Origin: Hyperoodon ampullatus
Lineage: Eukaryota > Chordata > Mammalia > Artiodactyla > Ziphiidae
Direction of reading: 5' to 3'
Assembly: GCA_949752795.1 (NCBI GenBank)
Contig: OX457064.1
Coordinates: 37,506,368 to 37,570,367, forward strand
DNA: 64,000 nt
In this document: positions 23,351 through 35,807 of the stretch, in pieces
Position numbering within the stretch: the stretch's first letter is position 1
Layout of the letters: the number at the start of each line of letters is the position of its first letter
The notes under the pieces: generated by a model
Databases searched by the model: none
Told to the model about the DNA's origin: nothing
Seen by the model: the letters and a program-made list of their open reading frames with translations, nothing else
Program-made: the position numbers and the translations under genes

Positions 23351-24765
23351 AGAGGGCAAATGCACATACATTTCATTTCATTTTATTTTTGTAGTATGTG
23401 TTTTTGGAAGAGAGAGGAGAGAAGTGCAGAGCTCTGTATTGGTTCTAAAATAATACTGGAAGCTTTTGCTCATAATGTGGTTTCTGCCTCACCCACGCTC
23501 AGCAATCCTGGTGTTCTATTTTTGTTGCCTGTTTCTCTGGCTACACTGCAGTTGGCTGTAGCACTAGAAGCTTTTCTGCCTTCTAGTTTTAAGACTGACA
23601 GGAGATTTAGTAGAGGTAGTTTCAGAAAACAAGCACACCCCAGAATAAAATGTTTCTGAAGGACTAGCTTGATTTTTTACTTGCTATTTTTGTAAGGCAA
23701 TTATCCTGTTTCACAAATCTTAATGTAATCTTACTACCACCTATCAATTTTATTGCATTCAGTTTCTATTATATCTAAAATATATATATATGCACACAGC
23801 TTAGACCTAAAAACGTTCCCTCTATTTCAGCCTCTCGGGCTAAATTCAATTCACCTGCAAAAGTGAAAGAAAATGTTGGTACTTCATTATGGATGGTGCA
23901 GAATTACAGATTATATGTACCTGTGGATCAATAAATAAATATGGTCAGTCCCCAACTATGAATGTTCTGCATTCATTTCTACATTGATTGCCTGAAACAC
24001 AGACCTCACTTTTCTATAGAAATAGCATTTATAATGGTTGATAGATTCCCAGACCAACACACATTGTGGAATTCACCTGTAAATGAGCTATACAGTATTT
24101 AGTACTAAAAATTCTATGGTCTCTGGTGTACAGTTAACAGCATTTCTATCTGAGACATAAATTCGGCATCACAAATTGGGTTGCTATCATCTAGCCACTC
24201 CCAAGAGCAAACCCCAAAATGAAAAATCCACTGGTCATGGGAGCTCTTCCCCTCTTTCTAAACTAGATCAGCAAGAAAAAATAAAACTCCTAAAGCATTA
24301 GTAGCAACAGAAAAGCAAGGGGAAACAGCAGAGCATTTCAAGGTTCCCGGGATGACCAGGTGAAGGAGGGATCTTGATCAAGCAGAGTGTGGGGCAGAAG
24401 AAACAGAACATGGAGACAGACTTTTGGTGAAAAGGAGGAAGCATGTTAAGTCATTAGGCAGATAACTCACTGCTGAAGAAAATGGCACTGAATTTTCCTA
24501 CTTTCATAGATTAACTCCTACTTACTGCGCAATTATATTTGAACAGATAAATTATAAGAATTTTTATAAAAAAGTTATTCCAAATTACATTTGACTTAAG
24601 CTAAACATGAAAATCTTATGTTCCTGTCAATGGGAAAAACTGTTTAATTCCACTTGCTTTTGCAAGTAAAGTTTCACTCAATTAAGAAACTGGTGTATAA
24701 AATTCCAGGGATGGAAATACTGTGGATCTGGCAATTTATCTCAGAGATTATGTAAGCAACCACAG
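23351..24765. other. Unrecognised sequence upstream of the putative promoter
   Basis: A short (TA)n run lies near 23778-23792. The part at 23946-24200 starts with CAGTCCCCAACTATGAATG, which hints at a DNA-transposon end, but I could not confirm a second end. No exon is seen. Confidence 0.45.
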
Positions 24766-24954
24766 CATTTTAGACCTGGGAGGAAATTTAGAGATTGTCT
24801 GTAATGATGTCCAAACTCTCTGTCCCCCAGGATGCCAAGGTACCTGGGAGCTGACTCAGTGTTCTCCAGAAGACATTCTTCCCTGAACCAGGGCAGCCTC
24901 ATTTTCATCTATTTACATTTGGGTGCGTAAGATTTGTTTTGAATAATGACTTCT

Positions 24955-25098
24955 TATATTAAGAAAAGAAAATATGGTGTATGGTGACAGATGGTAACTA
25001 GACTTATCATCGCTATCATTTCGTAATGTATAGAAATATCCAATCATTATGTTGTGCACCAGGAACTAACAGTGTTGTAGGTCAATCATACTTCCAAG
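24955..25098 (+). mobile_element. L1 3' UTR end, fragment A
   Basis: It reads ATGGTGACAGATGGTAACTAGACTTATC, then AATCATTATGTTGTGCACC and GTGTTGTAGGTCAATCATAC, the typical end of L1MA/L1MB-type 3' UTRs. It is severely 5'-truncated. Confidence 0.7.
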
Positions 25099-25099
25099 A

Positions 25100-25545
25100 C
25101 AAACTCATAAAGAAAAAAAGAGATCAGATTTGTGATAACCAGAGGTGAGGGGTAGGGGGATGGGAATTGGATGAAGGTGGTTAAAAAGTATAAAGTTCCA
25201 GTTATAAGATAAATAAGTACTAGGAATGTAATGTACAACATAATAGTTATATTATTATTATATAAAACATAATTACTATATGATTAATGTAATTAACACT
25301 GCTATGTGTTATATGAAAGTTGTTAACAGAGTATATCCCAAGAGTTCTCATCACAAGAAAAAAATTTTTTTTCTTTTCAATTTATCTTGTACCTATATTA
25401 GATGATATATTAGATGAATGCTCACTAAACTTATTGTGGTAGTCATTGATGATGTACGTAAGTCAAATCATTATGCCCTACATCTTAAACATACAGTGCT
25501 GTATGTCAACTATATCTCAGTAAAGCTGAGAAAGGAAAGGAAGGA
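25100..25545 (+). mobile_element. L1 3' UTR end, fragment B
   Basis: Close match by eye to the 3' UTR at about 5085-5500: AAAGAGATCAGATTTGTG, TTCCAGTTATAAG, GAGTTCTCATCACAAG, and a GTATGTCAACTATATCTCAGTAAA end. It lies in the same orientation directly after fragment A and has only 3' UTR sequence left. Confidence 0.85.
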
Positions 25546-25550
25546 AAAAA

Positions 25551-25760
25551 ATAACTGAAATCCACTCATCTAGTACAAATGATCTCCCTATTTTACACAT
25601 GAAGAAAGTAAAGAGACTTTTTAGAGGGTTATGAAAGATGCAAAAGCACTCATTAATGGAGTTATGACTGAAGAGACTTGCTTAGTTTCTAACAGGTACT
25701 CTAGCCAAGTAGGTCTAGCATTCATGTTCTCCAGTCCACCATCTTGTCCCTTACAATGCA
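25551..25760 (-). repeat. MIR-type SINE fragment
   Basis: It contains CTATTTTACACATGAAGAAAGTAAAGAGAC, the complement of the MIR 'ccattttacagatgaggaaactga' region. It ends in a 'CAGTCCACCATCTTGTCCC' part. A related 'GGAAATTTAGAGATTGTCTG' piece lies at 24781-24800 on the other side of the two L1 ends. Confidence 0.55.
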
Positions 25761-25991
25761 AATAATTATCTGAGATATTGAGAATAAATTTTAATATTAT
25801 CTACTTATGAAAAATAGAATCACTCTTAATTGTCTCAGAGTGGTTTTAAACAGAATATGTAAAACTAGTGATAAACATAAGAGGAGCAGCAAAAATCCTA
25901 GTACAGATCTTCCTTGACTTAAGATGGGGTTGCTTCCCGATAAACCTCTAAATGAAAAACATCATTAAGTCAAAATGCATTTAATATACCT

Positions 25992-26040
25992 AACATCATA
26001 GCTACCAAACATCATAGCTACCTACCAAACATCATAGCTA
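25992..26040 (+). repeat. Three short copies of AACATCATAGCTA
   Basis: The 13-mer occurs at 25992, 26008 and 26028 inside the Tigger-type element, separated by ACC-rich linkers. Related elements, as I recall them, carry a single copy, so this is probably local expansion. Confidence 0.75.
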
Positions 26041-26350
26041 ATCCTAGCCTACTGTAAACATGCTCAGAACACTTAAAGAAGCCTACAGGAGGACTAAAGC
26101 ATCTAACACAAAGCATATTTTATAATAAAGTATTGAATATCTCATGTAATTGAATGCTGTGCTGAAAGTGAAAGACAGAATGGTTTTAAGTGTATCAGTT
26201 ATCTACCCAGTGATCACTGTGGCGGACTAGGATATGTGGCTCACTACTGCTGCCCAGCATCTTCATAGAATATCGAAATTTCAACTGTGGTTTCTCCTGA
26301 ATGCATATTGTTTTCACACCATAGTAAAGTTGAAAAATCGTAAATGGAAC

Positions 26351-26885
26351 TGAAACTCTGTGTAATGATTAGCCAAATCCATTTCACCTGCCTGGACTAA
26401 TCAAGGTGTTTTAAGATTTGCATGTCCTCCAAGAGCAGGTGGTCTACACAATAAGATGTTTGCCTGAGTAGTTTTCCAGGAACTTGGAGTCAGCTGCATG
26501 TGGTTTGAGCTGAGGTGGTTAAGACTGGGTAAGACCACGGACTCTTCAAATGGGCATGCCAAGGGCCTGTGAGGTGACCTTTTGAACTTGCAGAGACCTG
26601 TAGCTTTGTTATACCAGCACCTAAAGACAATTCCCGCACCTTTTTCCAATCACCTTTTCCATGCTCCCCACGCTCCTGAGGCTCCCCATGCCTCCCATGC
26701 CTCAGACCACCCTGCTCCTTTATTCTTTATCCCATCAATACCCCTAGCCCTTAGCCTTTGAGATTTGTTTTCCTGTCTCCTCGCGGGGCTGCCTTTCGAA
26801 TAAGCCCTCTCTTTGCTGCAAATCTCCAGTGTTTCAGCGTTCTGGCTTGCTGTGAGTTGGGCAGGATGAACTCGGTTCGGTAACA
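26351..26885 (+). mobile_element. Solo LTR of a class I endogenous retrovirus (ERV1)
   Basis: The 535-bp unit starts TG and ends CA and is flanked by a 4-bp duplication GAAC (26347-26350 and 26886-26889), the size typical of gammaretrovirus-like integrases. It has a CCAAT box at 26646, a C-rich U3 part with short repeats (26660-26705), an AATAAG polyadenylation-like signal at 26799 followed by CCCTCTCTTTGCTGC, and a U5 ending GGTTCGGTAACA. No internal viral genes are present. It sits inside the Tigger-type element and is younger than it. Orientation follows the polyadenylation-like signal and the U5-like end. Confidence 0.88.
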
Positions 26886-26911
26886 GAACCATTGACATTG
26901 GGGACCATCTG

Positions 26912-27405
26912 CATTGACGTAATATACATCTCTTGTCGTTTTACATTTAAATTATGCCCTCAATTTACAAAAAAATAGTCTCAAAGCTTTTATAATAATA
27001 AAAAATAAAATAAAATAAAACTCAAAAGAGTTAGTAATTCTCCATTCTCAGAGGTACCAGGAGAGGGCAATCCACGTAGAACAGTATAAATAATGGGTCT
27101 TCTTCATTTTGACCAAGTTATTTAATTTGAGGTTTATTCATATTTCATCCCTGTATTCTTTCAGCATTTTTTGCCATTAGCAGTCTTGTCTTTCAACTCT
27201 TGATAATGAAAACTTAGAGTGAAAAGACATTGGACGCTTAGAAAATAGACACCACTTGTTTCTGGGAGGAAAAGATAGAATTATTAAAACCTACCACCAA
27301 GTATATTGATTATGTCTATTATCCAAGAACTTAAATATTAAGAATGTTGAGGTAATGCTTCTCATATCATCTCAACAATGTTGGTAAAGAAATGTGACTA
27401 AGTTT
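26912..27405. other. Unrecognised sequence with an (AAAAT)n run
   Basis: A short A-rich simple repeat lies at 26997-27021. No other feature is seen. Confidence 0.5.
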
Positions 27406-27415
27406 CTTTCTAGGT

Positions 27416-27636
27416 TTTTTTGTTTGTTTGTTTGTTTGTTTTTTGCGGTACGTGGGCCCCTCACTGCTGTGGCCTCTCCCGTTGTGGCGCACAGGCTCCG
27501 GACGCGCAGGCTCAGCAGCCATGGCTCATGGGCCCAGCTGCTCTGCGGCATGTGGGATTTTTCCGGACCGGGGCACGAACCTGCATCCCCTGCATCGGCA
27601 GGCAGACTCTCAACCACTGCGCCACCAGGGAAGTCC
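27416..27636 (-). mobile_element. CHR-2-type SINE with (TTTG)n tail
   Basis: Reverse-oriented full copy. The tail complement is a GTTT repeat instead of a plain T-run. The head ends GCCACCAGGGAAGTCC. A 10-bp target duplication CTTTCTAGGT lies at 27406-27415 and 27637-27646. Confidence 0.93.
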
Positions 27637-27646
27637 CTTTCTAGGT

Positions 27647-28775
27647 ATTTATAAAACCAATTTTACTGACTAGGAAAAAAGATAATAAATTTTATATTAT
27701 AAGAACAGTAAGAAGCTAATACAAATGTCAGCCCAGAATAGCTAGGCAGTTTTTGAAATTGTAATATAATAAATTTTAATTCAATTTAATAAACATTTTG
27801 GAAATTGATCTAATTATATTTTACATTTATTTAAATAATAAGTCAAAAAGAATAGAGCAAAAAAACAGGTTCCCAATTTAATAAAAAATGTGAATGGGCA
27901 TCGAATCCTAATGCAACATGTCATTCAAGAATAATTATAATAATTCCAATTCTTTTTATGGGTATATAGGCAAAACAAAAAAAATTAAACGTAAATTCAA
28001 TTTTAATTAAAAATTTAAATTATAGATTAAAAAAATCTACATGTCATCAAAATATTTCCACAAATAACCTGACTGAAGACTCCACTGGAAAAAAGCCAAG
28101 GAGGTAGTATAACCTAATTTATTCTACCACAATAACACATCCTCTGTTCATCTGTAATCAAGCGCAGACTTTTCATGCAGTACCAAATCTTATGGTTCTA
28201 GAATCCAGGTGCAGTAAGATTTAAAACTTGTTTGCCTGAAGTACTGAATTGTGCTTTACAAGAAAGCTACAAATTACTCACCAAGAGCTGTAAGTCCTCC
28301 GCTCACTCTTTCACACTCATGTTGCTGTTGCTCCCATCCTCACATTTCTCAAAGTATTGTCACATCAGTAAAGTTATACATACTTGCCTGCAGGCAACTG
28401 ACTTGATTCCTAGACCCCCGAGGAACAGGAAGGAGAGGGAAAGTATAATGTACTAATTTTTACTCTGAACTAAGTAGGTTATTTTTCTGAATTTTCTGTC
28501 TCTTATTAAATAGTGGACACTAAATTTACGAGTGATTCCTCTGTACTATAACAAGCTAATTGGTTACCAAATGATCTTCAGATAAGGAAATCTTGCCTGG
28601 ACCCAAAGGGTCTGCGAAAACACATCAGCAGTGAAATTCCAGGAGACTGTCCCATAAGAAAACAAAACAACTTCAACAAACCTCTAGAACTGTTGGCCTT
28701 GCTTTGATTGAAAATCATTTGTTCTCTAACTCTTCCCTTCAAATTGGATGTGCTGATCCATGATTTATTCTATCT
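27647..28775. other. Unrecognised A/T-rich sequence
   Basis: No supported exon or repeat is seen. Confidence 0.5.
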
Positions 28776-28779
28776 TTAG

Positions 28780-28925
28780 CAGATTAAGAGCATCAGTATC
28801 ATCAGGGAACTTGTTAGAAATGCAATTTATTGGGCGAGAACTACTAAATGAAAATCTCTGGTGGGAATCTGAATTTTACAAGCCCTCTCAGTGATTCTGA
28901 TGAACAGTAAAGTTTGAGAACCAGT
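28780..28925 (-). mobile_element. MER5A-type hAT DNA transposon
   Basis: It reads GCATCAGTATCATCAGGGAACTTGTTAGAAATGCAA, then ATCTCTGGTGGGAATCTG, AAGCCCTCTCAGTGATTCTGATG and AGTTTGAGAACCA. This is the complement of MER5A, which starts CAGTGGTTCTCAAACTTT. Confidence 0.85.
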
Positions 28926-29935
28926 AGATAAGACCATCCTTTCCAAAGCAATGATTAGAGTGGCTAAAGGTATAAATAAATTATCTATTTTGGGTCCAAT
29001 TTCAAATTAAACATAATTATTACAGGATACTTTTTCAAAATGAAAATAATTAAACTTGCTAATAGACTGAAGAAGACCACTTAATATTCAAGGTATGAAA
29101 AGACCATTTTCTCTTTTTACCAGCATCTACTTTGAAATACTGGTTTGTATTTCAAATTGTATAAGCTTGGCTAACCTATGCTATGTTTACCAAACTGTAT
29201 GTACAAGGTATTTATAAGACCATAAACTTAGTAGAAATCTTAGTTTCAAGACAAAAACACTATTTTTGGCTATAGGGCTATGAAAATAAAAATTCTGGGA
29301 GAATTCCAATTAAGTAAAATTAGCATTCTAATCTTTGCTATTTGGTATGCCTCATATTTTTAATTTTATATTATACTACAAACTGTGTTTCATTATTATG
29401 AAGCTGTACCTTTAATATTTATCATCTTGGAAATAAATGGAATTCTGATCATCTAAAATTAATAGTCATAGTTAGCATTTGGATGGATACTACATTTCAG
29501 AGCTGTGATAAGACTAATTTCCATATGCTAATAAAAGTATAGCAGACATCAGAAAATAAAACCAGAAATGTCATTTCTTGCCACAAAGATCAAGTGGTAT
29601 TTACCATACCAAACTATTACCTATCACCAACTTAAATCAAGAGAATGTTGGGATGCTTGCTTCCAAAAATAGCAACAACATTTTCTTTTAATGTTGCAAC
29701 TAAATTCTGACTTCATAATTCGATCTAGTTGGGTGCCAACTACCAAATTTTAGAAATAGCAAGCACCCAAAATATACTGTACTTATTTTTTGACTGATCA
29801 AAACTGTTTATAGCAATGGCATATAATTAAGGTACAAACATTTGCAATTGGCTGTATCACTAAGTTCATCAGACATCCCATGGTTATGGAATATTTCCTA
29901 TTTCAGGACCCTTAAATCAGTGCCAAGAACAAAGA
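28926..29935. other. Unrecognised A/T-rich sequence
   Basis: No supported exon or repeat is seen. Confidence 0.5.
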
Positions 29936-29939
29936 ACCA

Positions 29940-30136
29940 TGGCCTCCAAGGCCATTCAGGTTCTGACCACAACGTGACTTAGTAACTTGATCCTTTACTT
30001 TCTTTTTCAAAATTCACGAACATACAATTTCTTGGTATTACCCACACAAATCCTTCATTCTTCCATGCCTTTGCACATGCTGTTCTTGTAATCCAGAATG
30101 CTTTTCCACTCTTTCCCATCTGGGAAACTCCTTTCC
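29940..30136 (+). repeat. L2-type LINE, 5' part of a split copy
   Basis: GGCCTCCAAGGCCATTCAGG, CCTTTGCACATGCTGTTC and CCAGAATGCTTTTCCACTC match L2 3' sequence. The L2 stops at 'AACTCCTTTCCATT' and resumes at 33533 with the next expected part. Confidence 0.75.
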
Positions 30137-30371
30137 ATTTCTTTTTTTTTTTTAAATGACCACGGTTAAAGATTTGATGAAAGTTCATAATAATGTAATT
30201 GACAAGGAAATTTAGTTATTTCTGAGATATACACTTTAAAGTAATAACTAGAATTATGACTTATAACATTATACCAGAACATATAAGATTTTTAGAAATT
30301 TCATGAAATGTCTGAAACATTTATATTAATGTATTTCCATACAAATAACCCAAAGAAAGTTTAGTATTAGT
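30137..30371. other. T-run and 220 bp between the L2 break and the L1 3' end
   Basis: A T-run lies at 30141-30153, followed by A/T-rich sequence of no recognised family up to the L1 tail at 30372. In the L1's orientation this sits downstream of its own 3' end and finishes with an A-run. Confidence 0.5.
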
Positions 30372-32641
30372 TGTTTTGTTTGTTTGTTTATACTGCAGGT
30401 TCTTATTAGGCATCATTTTTATACACATCAGTGTATACATGTCAATCCCAATCGCCCAAGTCAGCACACCACCATCCCCACCCCACAGTGGTTTTCCCCC
30501 TTGGTGTCCATACGTGTGTTCTCTACATCTGTGTCTCAACTTCGGCCCTGCAAACCAGTTCATCTGTACCATTTTTCTAGGTTCCACATACATGTGTTAA
30601 TATATGATATTTGTTTTTCTCTTTCTGACTTATTTCACTCTGAATGACAGTCTCTAGATCCATCCATGTCTCAACAAATGACTCAATTTCATTCCTTGTT
30701 ATGGCCGAGTAATATTCCATTATATATACGTACCAAAACTTCTTTATCTGTTCGTCTGTCGATGGGCATTTAGGTTGCTTCCATGACCTGGCTATTGTAA
30801 ATACTGCTGCAATGAACATTGGGGTGCATGTGTCTTTTTGAATTATAGTTTTCTCTGGATATACGCCCAGTAGTGGGATTGCTGGATCATATGGTAATTC
30901 TATTTTCAGTTTTTTAAGGAACCTCCATACTGTTCTCCATAGTGGCTGAATCAATTTACAGTTGCACCAACAGTACAAGAGGGTATCCTTTTCTCTGCAC
31001 CCTCTCCAGCATTTGTTGTTTGTAGATTTTCTGATGATGCCCATTCTAACTGGTGTGAGGTGATACCTCATTGTAGCTTTGATTTGCATTTCTCTAATAA
31101 TTAGTGATGTTGAGCAGCTTTTCATGTGCTTCTTGGCCATCTGTATGTCTTCTTTGGAGAAATGTCTATTTAGGTCTTCTGCCCATTTTTCGACTGGCTT
31201 CTTTGTTTCTTTAATATTGAGCTGCATGAGCTGTTTATATATTTGGAGATTAATTCTTTGTCCATTGATTGATTTGCAAATATTTTCTCCCATTTTGAGG
31301 GTTGTCTTTTCGTCTTGTTTATGATTTCATTTGCTGTGCAAAAGCTTTGAAGTTTCATTAGGTCACAATTGTTTATTTTTGTTTTTATTTCCATTACTCT
31401 AGGAGGTGGATCTAAAAAGATCTTGTTGGGATTTATGTCAAAGAGTGTTCTTCCTATGTTTTCCTCTAAGAGTTTTATAGTGTCTGGTCTTACATTTAGG
31501 TCTCGAATACATTTTGAGTTTATTTTTGTATATGGTGTTAGGGAGTGTTCTAGTTTCATTCTTTTACATGTAGCTGTCCAGTTTTCCCAGCACCACTTAT
31601 TGAAGAGACTGTCTTTTCTCCATTGTATATCTTTGCCTCCTTTGTCATAGATTAGTTGACCATAGGTGTGTGGCTTTATCTCTGCAATTTCTATCTTGTT
31701 CCATTGATCTATGTTTCTGTTTTTGTGCCAGTACCACATTGTCTTGTTTACTGTTGCTTTGTAGTATAATCTGAAGTATGGGAGTCTGATTCCTCCAGCT
31801 CCGTTTTTTCCCCACAAGACGGCTTTGGCTCTTCAGGGTCTTTTTTGCCTCCATACAAATTGTAAGATGATTTGTTCTAGTTCCATAAAAAATGCCATTG
31901 GTAATTTGATAGGGATTGCATTGAATCTGTAGATTGCTTTGGGTAATATAGTCATTTTCACAATGTTGATTCTTCCAATCCAAGAACATGGTATATCTCT
32001 CCATCTGTTGGTATCATCTTTAATTTCTTTCATCAGTGTCTTATAGTTTTCTGCATACAGGTCTTTTGTCCCCCTTGGTAGGTTTATTCCTAGGTATTTT
32101 ATTCTTTTTGTTGCAGTGGTAAATGTGAGCGTTTCCATAATTTCTCTTTCAGATTATTCATCATTAGTGTATAGGAATGCAAGAGATTTCTGTGCATTAA
32201 TTTTGTATCCTGCAACTTTACTAAATTCATTGATTAGCTCTAGTAGTTTTCTGGTGGCATTTTTAGGATTCTCTATGTATAGTATCATGTCATCTGCAAA
32301 CAGTGACAGTTTAACTTCTTCTTTTCCAACTTGTATTCCTTTTATTTCTTCTTGTTCTCTGATTGCCGTGGCTAGGACTTCCAAAACTATGTTGAATAAT
32401 AGTGGTGAGAGTGGGCATACTTGTCTCGTTCCTGATATTAGAGGAAATGCTTTCAGTTTTTCCACCATTGAGAATGATGTTTGCTGTGGGTTTGTCGTAT
32501 ATGGCCTTTATTATGTTGAGGTAGGTTCCCTCTATGCCCACTTTCTGGAGAGTTTTTATCATAAATGGGTGTTGAATTTTGTCAAAACCTTTTTCTGCAT
32601 CTATTGAGATGATCATATGGTTTTTATTCTTCAATTTGTTA

Positions 32642-32998
<357 letters not shown>

Positions 32999-33330
32999 CT
33001 AGTATTTTGTTGAGGATTTTTGCATCTATATTCATCAAATATATTTTCCTGTAGTTATGTTTAGTAGTGTCTTTGCCTGGTTTTGGTATCAGCGTAATGG
33101 TGGGCTCATAGAATGAGTTTTGGAGTGTTTTATCCTCTTCAATTTTTTGGAATAGTTGGAGAAGGATAGGTATTAGATCTTCTTTATATGTTTGGTAGAA
33201 TTCCCCCGTGAAGCTGTTCAGACCTGGAGTTTTGTTTGCTTGGAGTATTTTTAATTACAAATTCAATTTCACTACCAGTGATTGGTCTATTCAAACTCTC
33301 TATTTCTTCCAGATTCCTTGATTGGTCTCC

Positions 33331-33525
33331 TCAACTACTATGACAGACCGTTTTCTATCCCTTTATTTTTACTCTTTGAATCCTTTTAAGTATGGCTTTA
33401 ATAGACACCATATTTCTGAATTGTTTTCCCACTCATCCCATAAAATCTCATATTTGCTAAGTTCATGGAAGGGAGATAGTGGCCCTTGCTGGTTCACCAT
33501 CTTCTCAAGAGCAAAAAAGTAGTAG
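33331..33525. other. About 195 bp of unassigned sequence between L1 and L2
   Basis: It does not match L1 in either orientation by eye and lies inside the interval that splits the L2. Its origin is unclear. Confidence 0.4.
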
Positions 33526-33529
33526 ATCC

Positions 33530-33790
33530 ATTCCATCCTTCAGAACTCTGCCCAAAGCTTATCTCCTTAGAAAAGCCTTCCCTGACTTGAGCTGCCATGA
33601 ACGAGAGGATCTAACTCTGTCCTTACTTCTACCATAACATAAGTCATTGGATATTTTAACATTGGTTACATGTCTGTTCCCCACACTAGACCTCAGAAAG
33701 TCAAGAATAGAGGTCTGTCATTCATCTACATGCCTAAGCCACTGCCCAACCTAATGATAAGCACTCTATGTGTGTTGGTTAAATGGATAT
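33530..33790 (+). repeat. L2-type LINE, 3' part of the split copy
   Basis: It resumes with CATCCTTCAGAACTCTGCCC and GAAAAGCCTTCCCTGACTTG, exactly the L2 text expected after the break at 30136. It then runs to the 'CTAATGATAAGCACTCTATG' end and a short tail. Confidence 0.78.
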
Positions 33791-33928
33791 ATGTGAAATG
33801 AAATTTCAGAAATTTTAGCAATTTTTCCTATGCTCTTAAGGCTCTCCTTGGCTCTAATGGCCAGCCTGGATCCTGTTGCAATTATTCTACAGGACACAGT
33901 GAAATGACTCTTCTAAAAACATCAAAGC

Positions 33929-34304
33929 GGGACTTCCCTGGTGGTCCAGTGGTAAAGAATCTGCCTTACAGTGCAGGGGATGCGGGTTCGATCCCTGGTC
34001 AGGGAACTAAGATCCCACATTCTGCGGGGCAACTAAGCCCACATGCCACAACTACTGAGCTCATGCACCTCAACTAGAGAGCCTGTGTGCCGCAAACTAC
34101 AGAGCCCACGCACTCTGGAACCCATACACCACAGCTACAGAGCCCACGTGCCCTGGAATCTGCACACCACGACTAGAGAGAAACCTGCAAAGAAGCCGTG
34201 CGCCACAATGAAAGATCCTGCATGCCTCAGTGAAGATCCTGCATGCCGCAACTAAGACCCGACGCAGCCAAAAATAAATAAAATAAACAAATAAATAATA
34301 AAAG
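33929..34304 (+). mobile_element. CHR-1-type (long) tRNA-derived SINE
   Basis: Head GGGACTTCCCTGGTGGTCCAG, a B box GGTTCGATCCC, then the long body with repeated 'CAACTAGAGAG' and 'CATGCCGCAACTAAGACC' segments and an (AAAT)n tail. Target duplication CATCAAAGC at 33920-33928 and 34305-34313. This longer family is older than CHR-2 and shared more widely among whales, hippos and ruminants. Confidence 0.92.
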
Positions 34305-34589
34305 CATCAAAGCTCTAGTCAAAAGAAGTTCCACTTTATATTCTCATTGACTTGAAGGGTTCCTTTTCAGTTTTAAAGAGATCCTACATGGTCTAAATCT
34401 TCTTAAGGAGGGGCTTTATGTTCACATATTTTCTAAATGAAAGAGAGATATATTCTGTAAACTGGACACTTAGGCTTCAGATATTAATTTATATTTGATT
34501 CATGAGGACCATGGAATCTCTTTTACATGAAGGGCAACTACATAACATTCTAAATCATGTGACTTATTAAACGGAGAAGAAGCTCTGGA

Positions 34590-34830
34590 TTCAGACAGAA
34601 TTTGACTTGAATTCTAGTTCTGTCACTTATTAGGCAGTCATGAGCTGTATAGCTTGTATAAGTTACTTAACATTTCTGAGTCACAATTCCATCATCTTAA
34701 AAATGGGAGTATTAACATCTGCCTTGCAATTTTGCTTTAATATTTAGAAATAGTGAACATAAAATTCCTACCATTATGACAAGAACATAATAGGTGCCCG
34801 GTACACTGTACTTATTATTATTGCACATTA
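34590..34830 (+). repeat. MIR SINE
   Basis: TGACTTGAATTCTAGTTCTGTCACTTATTAGGCA, AGTTACTTAACATTTCTGAGTCACAATTCC and AAAATGGGAGTATTAACATCTGCC follow the MIR consensus. The end is ACAAGAACATAATAGGTGCC. Confidence 0.85.
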
Positions 34831-35790
34831 TTAATATTGCACACTATTATTATATAAATAAAGAAGTGAATAATTGAGGGCCTACTTAGATTTCTATATT
34901 CTGAACTAAGATAATTCCTATTTCTCAAGATCAGCTGTAACATTGTAAAACAGAATATAAACATCATTAGTTTCTGCTGTTTCCTAAAGGAAAAAAAATG
35001 AGTATATATAAGCTAGATAAGAAAAATTAGAATGGAATTTCTCATTAACTCTCTAGACTAAACAAACCATGTGTATTCAAAAACTCACTGATTCCTAACT
35101 GCAAAATAAGAAATGGAAATAATGAACAAGAGGGTGATTGGTATATGCCAGGCTATTTTCTATGTTTACTTTGTAAGGTCAAATCAGATACTTTAATATA
35201 AGGAACAGAGATTAATAACAAAACTCAAATGGAACACAGACCCTTCACTGGGTACACTGAATTACATCTGTGCTTGTCATTTAATCGAAACCTAGAAATA
35301 TCTTCAATCCACAATGCATTCCTCCCAGCTAATGGTTTTGTTCCAGATGGCAGTAACTGTGTATTTTAAAATCAATAAGCTAATATTAGTAACTTCATCT
35401 GAAGCTATAAGAACCTGTTTTTGGTAATGAAGTGGGAATGGTTGTCTTCTTATTTTGGCTATATCTGAAGGAAATTTTCAAAAGTACTTCTGATAAGCAG
35501 AAGGGACCATTTGGAAGCCAAACTGAATTATTTTGAAGTCAATATCTTACTTGGATTAAAATTTACTACTTTTTGATTATGTGAATTATTAATAATTAAG
35601 TACTGACTTGATGGAGCCCAAACCTAGTTAAAGGAAACTAAAGTCTAGGAGCAATTAATGTTCTGAGAACAAAATGATAGGGAATTCTCCAACATAAGTT
35701 AGTGTTTCCCCTTTATAAGCTAGGAGAAAACATTAGTAGGAAATGTCATTTAAAACCCTCAGGCATTTCATTTAAAATATGTACATCACT
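34831..35790. other. Unrecognised A/T-rich sequence
   Basis: No supported feature was seen between the MIR and the full-length L1. Confidence 0.5.
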
Positions 35791-35807
35791 CAAAACAGGA
35801 TCAACCA

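Larger units (their letters stand above)
25903..26911. mobile_element. Tigger-type (TcMar) DNA transposon, split by an LTR
   Basis: It begins CAGATCTTCCTTGACTTAAG and ends ATTGGGGACCATCTG, imperfect inverted ends of the Tigger/MER44 kind. Inside, GGGGTTGCTTCCCGATAAACC and TTTTATAATAAAGTATTGAATATCTC fit such elements. Without the 535-bp LTR and its 4-bp target duplication it is about 470 bp, non-autonomous and without transposase. The exact subfamily is not certain. Confidence 0.75.

Noticed and set aside
23946..24200. Possible DNA transposon starting CAGTCCCCAACTATGAATG
   Set aside because: I could find only one plausible end and no matching inverted end or TA duplication.
26650..26898. Tryptophan/glycine/alanine-rich minus-strand frame with short repeats
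   Set aside because: It is antisense to the U3 part of the solo LTR, whose C-rich short repeats produce the pattern.
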